Assembly: GCA_963703355.1 (NCBI GenBank)
Contig: OY969813.1
Location: forward strand, 992,001-1,056,000
Origin: Puia sp963703355
GTDB lineage: Bacteria; Bacteroidota; Bacteroidia; Chitinophagales; Chitinophagaceae
DNA length: 64,000 nt
Reading direction: 5' to 3'
A model generated the notes under the pieces. It was not told the origin of the DNA, did no database searches, and saw nothing but the letters and a program-made list of their open reading frames with translations. The position numbers and the translations under genes were made by a program. How positions within the stretch are numbered: the first letter of the stretch is position 1; every line of letters starts with the position of its first letter. Shown here in pieces: positions 33,918 through 42,668 of the stretch.

Positions 33918-34505
33918 ATGAAAGTCACTTTATCCAGCGCGACCGGAGCTTTGTTTTTGATCTGCATCGTTGCATGCACCAAAAATAGCCATCAAAGTCC
34001 TGCAAACTTGACAGGTAAATGGGAATTTACAGGTTATACCGGCACATTGAGTAGTGATGTAGCTTTTCAAAGAAAAGATACAACGGTAGAACAAATTGAA
34101 TATCAGACTTCCGTTTCCACAGCAACCGGGGGTTACCTAACCTTTACTGGAAATTCCATCAGCTCCGACAGCATTTTTGTAAATCCTCAGTATAAAGAAA
34201 AAATAACTATCTATCAGAATAGCGTATTGCTCTCTGATACAACTTATATATTCTCCAATCCGGTGAACACCAGTAATGTTACTTCTGAATTTGAAATTTT
34301 TGGATCCGATTCCATGTATTTAGATGGACCAGGTATACCACTAACCGCAGGGCCGGCGCCCATAGGGAGTGCAGTAGGTGTGGTATTTTCCATTTCTGGA
34401 GATACGATGACCATAACCTCCCATACTTACAGTTTGGACTCAACCTCGTCTACAAGCTTTGGCCGTAGCTATCAGTCCTATGCTTTGACATTTGTCAGGC
34501 AATGA
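33918..34505 (+). CDS. Lipocalin-like lipoprotein
   Basis: From the ATG at 33918 the product has 195 residues with a lipoprotein signal (LICIVAC, Cys 19). An earlier start at 33894 would overlap the candidate -7 box and add 8 charged residues. LTGKWEFTGYTGTLSS opens the mature domain in the manner of Bacteroidota lipocalin-like proteins (a GxW motif on the first strand), and the remainder alternates strands and ends YALTFVRQ. Function is unknown. It stands alone between a long gap and a convergent gene. Confidence 0.7.
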   Translation: MKVTLSSATGALFLICIVACTKNSHQSPANLTGKWEFTGYTGTLSSDVAFQRKDTTVEQIEYQTSVSTATGGYLTFTGNSISSDSIFVNPQYKEKITIYQNSVLLSDTTYIFSNPVNTSNVTSEFEIFGSDSMYLDGPGIPLTAGPAPIGSAVGVVFSISGDTMTITSHTYSLDSTSSTSFGRSYQSYALTFVRQ

Positions 34506-34688
34506 CGATGTTTTTCGACGACACTTTTAATTAATCCAAATGCTTCGTCTTGATCTTTGCACGTGCTTTATGAATTCAATTAAAAGTACGACTTCACGTT
34601 GTCAGCTCCCCGGGATTTAAATCTATTATGGTTTAGCGAGACAATGTGGCTGCGTTTGAATAATTCAATCTCCTTTATTTTTTCTTTT

Positions 34689-36530
34689 TTAAATGATCGG
34701 CGTTAACGAAGGTGAAGAGCTGCTTGCAATCCCTTCTACCAGTAGCTGCGGTGACCATGGATTGATTCCATCATAAAATGAATAATATATTCCCTGATCA
34801 TCTCCCTCTCCTCTCCAACCCATACATAGTTGATCACTAAAAGAAATTAAAGCAGGACCAACCGCGGTTCCGATGTTGTTAACCACCTGTTGCGGTTCCC
34901 AATTGTTGCCGCCGAGCCAATATGAGTAATATATTGCCGTATCGCTGCCTGCCCCCTTCCATGCAATATAAAGTTTTCCGTTAAATACAGTCAGACTCGG
35001 ACTACCACTTGTTGCAACGTTTCTTATTCTGTTTTGTGGCGCCCAGTTATAAAGATCGGCAGAGCAGGTCCAATAGATTCCCTGGTCATCGTCTACACCC
35101 TTCCATGCAACATAAAGCACCGAATTGAAAACGATCATGTCCGGTGAAGAACTTGTTCCGACTCCTGGTATCGTCCGGGGAGTCTGCCATTGCTCTATGA
35201 CAGATTCTGAAAGAACGGCATAATGAATTCCTTTATCATCATCTGCACCTCCGGCCCAGGCAGCGATGGGAGATTGATTAAAGAGCGTTATACAAGGTTT
35301 TGACATGGTGAAAGCTCCGGGGATAATCTGCTGCGGATTTATTTTTGGCTGATTAAAAAGATCGCCTTTTAACATAGTATAGTAAATCTGCCGATCATCA
35401 TCAGCGCCTTTCCAAACCATATAAATTTTTTCGAGCGCATATAACATAGCGGGCCCTGTACTGGAAGCAGATCCGGCCAGATTTTGCTGGGGCAACCAGT
35501 AAAATCCATTATAAAATGCAAAATAAATTCCCTGGTCATCATTATACCCCTTCCATCCCATACAAATCTGATCGAATACAACAAATTCGCACTTTACATT
35601 TTCGCCAATGAGCGAAGCTTTTGAATTTATGGCCCCTGTAACAAGGTCCTGCATGTCGACAAGCAATCCATCAGTAGCTAATTGCGTATGCCCATCCCGT
35701 GTTCCGGCATATACATTGCTGAAAATAATATCCCCATAGTCGGCCAACGCATTCAGTTGACCATTAATGGTAGGACGTTCCAAAATACATTCAGTACAAA
35801 GTCCCCACAAATCCGTACCTGCAGGTGCCTCAATCGTTCCCGATGTATGTTTATGGGTTGTTTCATTTACAAAATAAAAACTTGCCGTTGTGCCCGACGT
35901 AAGGCATAGCATAACCGACACAACATCTCCAGCGTACACTTGTAAACTGGTTAATGATAATCGCGCCTCCGCTTCGGGATACAATTGAACCCAGGGATAG
36001 ATATTTGTATTCATCTGACCATTGATACATTGAACCCCATGGTGTGTACCTATTTGGAGAACGTATTCGGATTCAGGCGGTAAATCATACACCTCATGCT
36101 GTTGTTCACCTATGCCTACCCAGGCACTTGAATCGCACCATTGACCATCACCTTTTCCCGGCGGAGTAACAGGATTCGGGACAGTCCAGGTGGCCGTTAC
36201 ATAACTATACAAACCGACTTCTTCGTAATCTGGAAATACAAGACCACTCCATTGCTCTTCAACCAAATTATTACTCGCAGATAAATCGTCATGTCTTTTA
36301 TTTTTCACATCAGCGTTTTCCTGAAGCCCCACCTCTACATATTCAAGCGGTTTTGAATAGACCTCCCTCCACCTGGAATAAAGTTTCGGTTGCTTAACCG
36401 GATCAGGCTTTGGCGCAATACCATATAACATCATTTCTTTTTCACTTGCATTCAGTGCTATAAAATTTTTTGGAGGTAATGGAAAACTTTTAATTCTTAG
36501 ATTTTTTATAAACAGTTCTTTTCTTTTCAT
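34689..36530 (-). CDS. G1 (eqolisin-type) protease fused to lectin-like propeller
   Basis: The 613-residue product has an N-terminal region of about 85 residues, an eqolisin-like domain (about 92-275) and a beta-propeller (about 310-613). In the protease, WTVPNP, EYVLQIGTHHGVQCINGQ and YPWVQLYPEAEARL match the fungal glutamic peptidase motifs around the catalytic Gln, here Q159; CTECILE aligns with the catalytic Glu segment, here E247. The propeller has six repeats of the W(K/A/R)G-x-DD-x-IY type, as in PLL/fucose-binding lectins. There is no Sec signal or sorting domain, so export, if any, uses another route. It ends a three-gene minus-strand cluster. Acid-active, glycan-targeted proteolysis is inferred. 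Confidence 0.8.
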   Translation of the reverse strand: MKRKELFIKNLRIKSFPLPPKNFIALNASEKEMMLYGIAPKPDPVKQPKLYSRWREVYSKPLEYVEVGLQENADVKNKRHDDLSASNNLVEEQWSGLVFPDYEEVGLYSYVTATWTVPNPVTPPGKGDGQWCDSSAWVGIGEQQHEVYDLPPESEYVLQIGTHHGVQCINGQMNTNIYPWVQLYPEAEARLSLTSLQVYAGDVVSVMLCLTSGTTASFYFVNETTHKHTSGTIEAPAGTDLWGLCTECILERPTINGQLNALADYGDIIFSNVYAGTRDGHTQLATDGLLVDMQDLVTGAINSKASLIGENVKCEFVVFDQICMGWKGYNDDQGIYFAFYNGFYWLPQQNLAGSASSTGPAMLYALEKIYMVWKGADDDRQIYYTMLKGDLFNQPKINPQQIIPGAFTMSKPCITLFNQSPIAAWAGGADDDKGIHYAVLSESVIEQWQTPRTIPGVGTSSSPDMIVFNSVLYVAWKGVDDDQGIYWTCSADLYNWAPQNRIRNVATSGSPSLTVFNGKLYIAWKGAGSDTAIYYSYWLGGNNWEPQQVVNNIGTAVGPALISFSDQLCMGWRGEGDDQGIYYSFYDGINPWSPQLLVEGIASSSSPSLTPII

Positions 36531-36566
36531 AAAAATATTTTTTACAATTACCCAAAATATTTGAGA

Positions 36567-36887
36567 TTAGGGAAAATCAAATCCGGAAGCACCAAAAGGG
36601 ACACATTTTTTAAGTCGTCTTCCACCATATTGCAGTCCTTTCCAAAGCCCGTATTTATGAATCGCCATGATCAAATATTCAGAACAGGACGGTGTAAAGC
36701 GACAAACCGGACGAGCATGCAATCGTTTATTGGCGCGATAACGATTTATCAACCATATTGCAATAGTAGATCCTAATGTAATGCTGTTCTTTTCTGTACG
36801 ATTAGTAGCAGCTTTTGATGAAAATTTGATCCAACTACTCCACTTTATTAATAAAAATACAACCTGACGTACCAAAAATTGGCTCAT
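36567..36887 (-). CDS. YidD-like protein
   Basis: From the ATG at 36887 the product has 106 residues; an earlier ATG cluster at 36914 would overlap the upstream gene by 26 bases. The C-terminal half carries the YidD signature: CRFTPSCSEYLIMAIHKYG followed by RRLKKCVPFGASGFDFP, with all three cysteines. YidD helps YidC-dependent membrane insertion and is normally encoded between rnpA and yidC, but here it lies between an LGFP-like and a protease gene with a one-base gap upstream. The N-terminal part is unusually long and hydrophobic/basic. It is either a second YidD or a specialised relative serving this cluster. Confidence 0.8.
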   Translation of the reverse strand: MSQFLVRQVVFLLIKWSSWIKFSSKAATNRTEKNSITLGSTIAIWLINRYRANKRLHARPVCRFTPSCSEYLIMAIHKYGLWKGLQYGGRRLKKCVPFGASGFDFP

Positions 36888-36888
36888 C

Positions 36889-38286
36889 TTAAAGTGTACG
36901 AATCTCATCATCAAGGGATTGCTTAAAGCGTTTTACAATTTTTTCAAACGAGTTGTCACCGGTCATGTTCTTACGAATAAAGTCAATTGCCTTATCAGAT
37001 AGCTTTATTTCTTGCTTTCTCGTCTTCGATTTTTCCAATCTGGTTGTCCATTTTTTCAATTCACCCGGAATTTCATGCATTTCGCTCATGAATTTTTTAA
37101 TGTTACTATTCGAATTAAAATTGTCCTCCAGAAACTTTGAAAGAATCGTTTTTAATGTTTCACGATCTTCGGTGTTTTCTATCGCTGCCAGTAAAAGAGG
37201 CGAAAACAAATAATACATTTGAACAAGGGATTGAAAGTCACCAGGTGATTTTAGTAACTCATCCCGAAATTGCCTTACATGATGAAGTTCGAGTCCCGCA
37301 TATGGAGAGAATTTACGTGATGCCATGACATTATTGGACGTGCAGATGGGTTCAATGTATATGGAAACATTGCCAAAAGGGTCAATTAATGCAGCCAAAA
37401 TATTAATGCCCGGAGGTATATTTTGATTAAAGAGATTATGGGAATATTGCCTGTTAAAGGCTGTGGTCAGGGCATCCCTTAATTTATCATCACCAAGGCC
37501 ATCAAAAGTTGATACGTGATAGATGTTGTAAGTGACCATGGTCGCACTGACAGAATTTGACTGAATATTTAGCCTGACAGTTATTGTCATATCCGCATTG
37601 ATGGGACCGGTGTTGCTCGCACATCCGGTGGCTAAAATATTTAGATGGGCGTTGAAAACGTGAGCGGGAAGCAGATCAACACCCGGAGAGTTAAAGCCTG
37701 GATTCATACAACCTCCCGGAGCCATCGAATTAAACCAAAGCGTTGCGATGATTCCGGAAACATTTTGACTGAGGTTAGGGTCAGACTTTATGGAAGATGC
37801 CGCAACGCTATTCATGGTATCCTGAGCTAATTTTGTTATTCCGTCAATACTGGGATCTACTTTTGCCTCAGAAATCACAAGGCCATTTGATAAGGGAGTT
37901 AATTGCACCACCTGGTCACCCGGGGCCATATATAAAACTCCATTTTCAAATACAGCATAAATTGCCTGATCCGGCAGTGTAGTAATATCGGTCCTGGGTG
38001 ATCCAAGCGATCCTTTAAATTGACCAAGTGTTGCATAATAGTCCAGGATGGGCCCATATAAAACATGAGCGCAAGTATTGAAGCTCCAAACTATCATCCC
38101 ATTTGGAAAATACTGCCAATATAGTGTTGGCTGACCGCCTTGTCCGTCCATCTCATAATAAATTGGGGAGTCAGGAATATAGCCCAAAATTGATGGCAGG
38201 TCTGAAGATTGTATTTGCATTCGTCGAACAAAAATGGGATTGTTGTCGTCATCCGTATCTGGTTCGCCAATTATATGAGTTATCAT
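36889..38286 (-). CDS. LGFP-like repeat protein, function unknown
   Basis: The 465-residue product has no signal peptide. Residues about 48-125 contain LGFP-type repeats (YWQYFPNGMIVWSF, GSLGSPRTDI, YAVFENGVLYMAPGD), modules thought to bind cell-wall or glycan surfaces. The middle (about 150-320) is a strand-rich domain, with PGINILAALIDPFGNVSIYI near its end. The last 140 residues are helical (LLKSPGDFQSLVQMYYLF to FKQSLDDEIRTL). It begins the minus-strand cluster with YidD-like and protease-lectin genes. Leaderless glycan-binding proteins next to a leaderless protease suggest a shared unusual export route, but no such machinery is visible here. Confidence 0.65.
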   Translation of the reverse strand: MITHIIGEPDTDDDNNPIFVRRMQIQSSDLPSILGYIPDSPIYYEMDGQGGQPTLYWQYFPNGMIVWSFNTCAHVLYGPILDYYATLGQFKGSLGSPRTDITTLPDQAIYAVFENGVLYMAPGDQVVQLTPLSNGLVISEAKVDPSIDGITKLAQDTMNSVAASSIKSDPNLSQNVSGIIATLWFNSMAPGGCMNPGFNSPGVDLLPAHVFNAHLNILATGCASNTGPINADMTITVRLNIQSNSVSATMVTYNIYHVSTFDGLGDDKLRDALTTAFNRQYSHNLFNQNIPPGINILAALIDPFGNVSIYIEPICTSNNVMASRKFSPYAGLELHHVRQFRDELLKSPGDFQSLVQMYYLFSPLLLAAIENTEDRETLKTILSKFLEDNFNSNSNIKKFMSEMHEIPGELKKWTTRLEKSKTRKQEIKLSDKAIDFIRKNMTGDNSFEKIVKRFKQSLDDEIRTL

Positions 38287-38317
38287 AACAATTTGTTTTT
38301 ATAAATATTTTAAGACC

Positions 38318-38362
38318 AAAGCGGTGAGCCATAAAACAAAAAATATAATGGCTCACGCTTTT
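38318..38362. terminator. Hairpin upstream of the LGFP-like gene
   Basis: AAAGCGGTGAGCCAT (38318-38332) pairs with ATGGCTCACGCTTT (38348-38361) with one bulged G and a 15-base loop; TTTT follows on the plus strand. It may end transcription arriving from either side. It is 32 bases before the LGFP-like start codon. Confidence 0.65.
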
Positions 38363-38504
38363 AAGAATTAAAGATTATTGATTAAACCGAAAAGAAATAA
38401 GATAACCGACGAACATGTATTTCAAATCGACAAAATGGATACGTCCGATCCTCGGTCAATAACATGAAGATGGATGCAAAAAGACAATCGTCATCATCAA
38501 CGCA

Positions 38505-38705
38505 ATGGATAAAATCATTGCGGTCTGCGATACACCGATAGAAAATAATGATAAAAAAGTTCAGGTTACTATAAAACCCAGGCATGATCAGAAAAAACAT
38601 CTTATCGATATGCCGGACGATTATCACGCAATTAAAATGCCTGGAGAAAAATCTGCGTGGCTGGCAAAATATACGATCCGCGATGGAAACCTCCTTCAGA
38701 GATGA
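38505..38705 (+). CDS. Possible small protein, 66 residues
   Basis: The product is MDKIIAVCDTPIENNDKKVQ followed by a Lys/His-rich and acidic middle and GEKSAWLAKYTIRDGNLLQR. Balanced composition and an ATG start argue for coding, but there is no homology that I recognise and the minus-strand frame 38382-38627 overlaps it. It converges on the 38721-38933 gene. Treat as uncertain. Confidence 0.35.
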   Translation: MDKIIAVCDTPIENNDKKVQVTIKPRHDQKKHLIDMPDDYHAIKMPGEKSAWLAKYTIRDGNLLQR

Positions 38706-38720
38706 TGTGATGTAATTGTC

Positions 38721-38933
38721 TTAAAAAGCCGCTTCCTCTGTGATGTTCACCAATACCAGGTCGTTGTAGTCAAACCAGGATGTTTTTAGCTCGTCGCCAA
38801 CATCTGCAAATGAGCATAGTGCTTTTTGCCCCTCTTCGTCTATTTGTATAATGGGAAAAGGAGATCCATGATTCAGTAATGGATATGTTTTGCTAAGTAC
38901 CATATTCGATAAATGAAAATCCGGATTACTCAT
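38721..38933 (-). CDS. Small hypothetical protein, 70 residues
   Basis: The product has a predicted strand-rich body (SPFPIIQIDEEGQKALCSFA) and ends with LVLVNITEEAAF; no signal or membrane segment is visible. The ATG start at 38933 and natural composition support coding. No family is recognised. It lies just upstream of the heptamer array that follows the AraC-permease gene. Confidence 0.5.
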   Translation of the reverse strand: MSNPDFHLSNMVLSKTYPLLNHGSPFPIIQIDEEGQKALCSFADVGDELKTSWFDYNDLVLVNITEEAAF

Positions 38934-38988
38934 GGCTACGTGTTTTTAGTATCATCATTATATGGTATAAAAACTGTGCCATGGTAGG

Positions 38989-39051
38989 GCGTTCCGCGTT
39001 AAGCGTTCCGCGTTGAGCGTTCCTCGTTAAGCGTTAAGCCTTAAGCCTTAC
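38989..39051. repeat. Heptanucleotide repeat array GCGTTNN, 9 units
   Basis: Nine 7-base units GCGTTNN (two degenerate to GCCTTAN, one to TCGTTAA) end two bases before the 3' end of the AraC-permease gene. They are the reverse complement of the AACGCNN array at 6467-6557. Confidence 0.8.
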
Positions 39052-39053
39052 GC

Positions 39054-42000
39054 CTATTCTGAACGCAAACTTTTCACCGGATTCGCCATCGCAGATCGCA
39101 GCGCCTGAAAGCTCACGGTCACCAGCGCAATAAAAATGACGAGGCTACCCGCCACCGCAAAAATCTTCCAGCTGATGTCGATGCGGTATGGATAATTTTG
39201 CAGCCATTTGTTAACGGCATACCAGCCGAGAGGAATCGCGATGAGCAAGGCCAGCAAGACTAATTTCACAAAATCTTTTGAGAGAATGGCTACCACACTG
39301 TTTACGGAAGCACCCAGTACTTTGCGGATGCCAATTTCTTTTATTCGTCTTTCGGCAGACAGCACAGACAACCCAAACAACCCAATGCAGGAAATAAATA
39401 TGGTGAGCACGGCACTGAAAAACATGATCTGTTTCCATTTTCTTTCTGCTTCATAACTTTTATAATTATCATCTGTCCTGAAACTATAACTATAAGGCAT
39501 CATCGGGAAAAACCGTTTGAATGCAGACTGAAGATATTTCAGGCTCGCCGTTTCTGTTCCGGGCCTGATTTTCAGCAAAGCCATCCTGTACTGGTCTCCT
39601 GCTTTCATGGTAAACAACTGTGGGCCGATTTTTTCATTTAAAGAATGGTAATGATAGTCTTTAACCACTCCAATCACCGTGAACACTTCTTTGTTGTACC
39701 AGAAATTAACGGTTTGACCAATCGGGTTTTTCCATCCTGCCTGCTTAACGAAGGTTTCGTTTACGAGTACGGAATGGCTGGAATCTGACGGAAAATCCCT
39801 GGAAAAATTTCTGCCTTTCAGCATGGCAATTTTAAGCATCGGTATATAAGATTCATCGACGATGTCATATTGAAACATGATGGTGGAATCTGCATTTACT
39901 CTTGCGATCGTTCCCCAGTCTCCCCCGTTTTTAAAAGTCACATCCGTGAAATTGGGATTCTTCAACAGCTCGTCTTTGAATGTAACAAGCCCTTTGAGTT
40001 TTGATCCCTGGATGCCTAAAGTAACCAGGTTGCTGTCGTCATATCCTAATTTCTGGGAAGTAAGAAACTGGAATTGCGAATAGATGGAGAATGTTGCGAT
40101 GATCAGAAAAGATGCCAGGGAAAATTGCAATACCACCAGACTCTTCTGAAGATAATTTTTGCCGCTCAGCTGAAAACGGCTGTATAAAGTTTGCACCGGA
40201 TTATATCCCGACAAAACCAATGCGGGATAAAAGCCCGCCATAAAACCGGTGAGCAGAAATAGTAATATATAACCTGCCACCAGTTTTATATCGAATAAAT
40301 AAGACAGGGCAAGAGACTTGTTCGAGAGATCATTAAAAACAGGCAACACCAGGAGCACCAGGAGTACGGCCAGTGCAAAGGCGAGAAAACAAAGCAAAAA
40401 GGATTCACCCAGAAATTGCAGGATGAGTTGTCTTTTTTCTCCGCCTACTACTTTGCGGATCCCGATTTCCTTAGCACGTTTAACGGACCGTGCGATGGTG
40501 AGGTTTACAAAATTGATGGAAGCGATCAGTAAAACGAACAGCGCAATGCCTGAAAGAATATAAGAGTAAACGGGATTGCTGGAATCAGAAAGACCATTAT
40601 CTGCCGGCATATCCTTATTCAGATGCATATCCAGGAAAGGTTGCAGGGTGGGTTTCGACAACCAATTGTCCACGTCATCTCCGAACTTTGCTCTTTCGTT
40701 TTTGATAATCTGCTTCGTGTCTTCATTGTAAAACTGTTGCATTTTCTTTTCCACGGTGCTAACATTTGCACCAGGTGGCAAAACAACAAATGTGTTCAGG
40801 AAAATATTAAACCAGTTCTCATCGTTTTGCGATTCAGCTGCAGATTCTGCGACAGGTATCAGGATATCGAATTTAATGGAGGAATTTTGCGGACACTTCC
40901 TGGCCACGCCGGTAACGGTATAAGGAATAAAATTGCTGTCGCCCTTTACCATCAGTGTTTTTCCCAGCGCGTCGGCGGTTCCAAATTGTCGTTTTGCCTC
41001 GTCCACAGAAAGCACCACGCTATGTGGTTCCTTCAGACAGGTTTTGGGGTTTCCTTCGGTGAGCGGAAAACTGAACATGGAAAAGAAATTCGAGTCCACC
41101 TGCAACACATCATGCGAACTTATGTCGGTGCCTTTTCTGATATCATCTCTCCCACTCTGTATACGAACGAAGGATAAAAGTTCCGGAACATGTGCCGTAA
41201 AGCGGGGACCCTGCAGATAACCCGTGTTGCTGGTATACTCGACTTTATTTTGTTTTTTGTTGAAGCCCTGGGATGTGACCCGGTAAATCTGGTTCACCCC
41301 CTTAAAAAAGCGGTCATAACTCACTTCGTCCTTCACATAGAGGATGATCAGCATGGCAGAAGCAAGACCCAGGCTCAATCCAGCGATATTGATAAAAGAA
41401 TACACTTTATTCCTGACCAGGTTGCGCAGGGCGATCTTGAAATAGTTTTTAAACATCGGTGGTGATTTGAGATACGATATTACACCCGCCGAACGGGTGA
41501 AAGGTCTCAAATCATAAGTTGAGCGCTTATTTTTCAGGTCGCTCATGTATTCTGCCGGATTTTTCCCGATGATCTGCTTGAAAGTGCGGTTAAAAGTAGC
41601 TTTTGAGTTGAAGCCGGCGTCAAAAGCGATACCCAGCAGGGTCAGCCGCGCATTGTCGGGGTTCTTCATTTTCCGCGTTACCTCCCTGATCCGGTATTCA
41701 TTGATGAACTCATGGAAGTTTTTGTTGAGCGCCAGATTGATAATGCGTGACAGTTCATGGGGATGGATACCCAACGATTTGGCCAGCGAGGACAAACTCA
41801 GCTCCGCGTCCTGATAATAAAGTCCGGTTTCCATGGCTTTCTTCAGCCAGATACCTTTTTGCCAAAGTTCCCCGGGTAGCACTGACCTGGAGTTGTCTTC
41901 ATCTTTCCTCAAATAAGCCGATGCCGCCATCCAGACCAGCAAAATCCCCAACAGCAGATTCAAAGGATAATATATGTCAGTCCCCAATAACCAGAGTATC

Positions 42001-42593
42001 CATAAAAATCCGAAACCCAGCAGCTGTCGGTCGAGCCACTTCAATTCCCTACGGGCACGCTCCCCTCCATCAAATTTTTGTTTCTGGTAAAAATCTTCTA
42101 TCAGCCTGTGAGAAAAATACAGGTAACCGATCAGCGAAATGGTAGTCAGTGACTGCAGGATGAAATTAAAAGACATGCCCTGTTGCAGTAATAAAGGAAT
42201 GAAATGCAGCAGGTCCCTTGTTCGAAATTTATATTGCGGCTGTGTAATCTTTAGCGAATAAAAATAAATCAGCGGCCCGAGCGCGAGTGAACACTGTGGA
42301 ATCCATGCAGTTACTCCGATATTTATTAATAGCAGCTTCACTATCCATAAAATGATGGTGAGGAAGGCGAGAGCGAGGTAACCGTTAGCAGTTGGCCGTT
42401 GGCGGTTGGCGGCCTGCCCCGCGACTGCGGGATTGGTCCCGAACGTGCGGGATTGGCGTCCAGTGAACCATAAAAGCGCGACAAACGTGAAACCAATAAA
42501 TAAGGTTCCAAGTATCGCAATGTCATAGAGGGTGATATGGAAGATATTCGTTTGCAAGTGTTTTATTACTTCAATCCCTGTTCCATATTGCAA
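39054..42593 (-). CDS. Membrane AraC regulator fused to MacB/FtsX-type permease
   Basis: One frame of 1179 residues. Residues 1-240 hold about seven membrane helices; 245-348 form an AraC-type helix-turn-helix pair (SLSSLAKSLGIHPHELSRII, then LLGIAFDAGFNSKATFNRTF); from about 379 a complete ABC permease starts (MFKNYFKIALRNLVRNKVYS), with a MacB_PCD domain and two FtsX cores, the latter ending in the typical KEIGIRKVLGASV block near 1090. Each half looks like a normal stand-alone protein; the linker of about 30 residues contains a hairpin. The start is uncertain: the frame opens with a TTG and no ATG precedes the first helix. No ATPase gene is adjacent, as is common for these permeases. Confidence 0.75.
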   Translation of the reverse strand: MQYGTGIEVIKHLQTNIFHITLYDIAILGTLFIGFTFVALLWFTGRQSRTFGTNPAVAGQAANRQRPTANGYLALAFLTIILWIVKLLLINIGVTAWIPQCSLALGPLIYFYSLKITQPQYKFRTRDLLHFIPLLLQQGMSFNFILQSLTTISLIGYLYFSHRLIEDFYQKQKFDGGERARRELKWLDRQLLGFGFLWILWLLGTDIYYPLNLLLGILLVWMAASAYLRKDEDNSRSVLPGELWQKGIWLKKAMETGLYYQDAELSLSSLAKSLGIHPHELSRIINLALNKNFHEFINEYRIREVTRKMKNPDNARLTLLGIAFDAGFNSKATFNRTFKQIIGKNPAEYMSDLKNKRSTYDLRPFTRSAGVISYLKSPPMFKNYFKIALRNLVRNKVYSFINIAGLSLGLASAMLIILYVKDEVSYDRFFKGVNQIYRVTSQGFNKKQNKVEYTSNTGYLQGPRFTAHVPELLSFVRIQSGRDDIRKGTDISSHDVLQVDSNFFSMFSFPLTEGNPKTCLKEPHSVVLSVDEAKRQFGTADALGKTLMVKGDSNFIPYTVTGVARKCPQNSSIKFDILIPVAESAAESQNDENWFNIFLNTFVVLPPGANVSTVEKKMQQFYNEDTKQIIKNERAKFGDDVDNWLSKPTLQPFLDMHLNKDMPADNGLSDSSNPVYSYILSGIALFVLLIASINFVNLTIARSVKRAKEIGIRKVVGGEKRQLILQFLGESFLLCFLAFALAVLLVLLVLPVFNDLSNKSLALSYLFDIKLVAGYILLFLLTGFMAGFYPALVLSGYNPVQTLYSRFQLSGKNYLQKSLVVLQFSLASFLIIATFSIYSQFQFLTSQKLGYDDSNLVTLGIQGSKLKGLVTFKDELLKNPNFTDVTFKNGGDWGTIARVNADSTIMFQYDIVDESYIPMLKIAMLKGRNFSRDFPSDSSHSVLVNETFVKQAGWKNPIGQTVNFWYNKEVFTVIGVVKDYHYHSLNEKIGPQLFTMKAGDQYRMALLKIRPGTETASLKYLQSAFKRFFPMMPYSYSFRTDDNYKSYEAERKWKQIMFFSAVLTIFISCIGLFGLSVLSAERRIKEIGIRKVLGASVNSVVAILSKDFVKLVLLALLIAIPLGWYAVNKWLQNYPYRIDISWKIFAVAGSLVIFIALVTVSFQALRSAMANPVKSLRSE
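41483..41499. other. Stem-loop in the regulator-permease junction
   Basis: CACCCG (41483-41488) and CGGGTG (41494-41499) form a perfect stem with a 5-base loop inside the linker, 26 bases before the internal ATG (41457) of the permease part. It looks like a leftover of an intergenic region. Confidence 0.5.
42384..42455. repeat. Heptamer and GCGGGATTGG repeats inside the AraC-permease gene
   Basis: GTTAGCA, GTTGGCC, GTTGGCG, GTTGGCG (42384-42411) are four 7-base units; TGCGGGATTGG then occurs at 42426-42436 and 42446-42456. They encode the insertion NPAVAGQAANRQRPTANG between the first two membrane helices, a place where homologues are usually short. Confidence 0.6.
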
Positions 42594-42668
42594 ACGTACT
42601 GATATATAATATCTAATGAATTAGCCACCCCTGTTTTTTGTAACGAAAACGGACATGGACTGTTCTGT

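Noticed and set aside
38382..38627. 81-residue minus frame
   Set aside because: Phe/Ile/Asp-rich composition, overlaps a better plus frame and lies beside a terminator.
40623..41177. 184-residue plus frame within the AraC-permease gene
   Set aside because: Antisense shadow with no recognisable domain.
41483..41499. Hairpin as a working terminator between two genes
   Set aside because: It has no T-run and lies inside an uninterrupted frame, so it is kept only as a junction feature.
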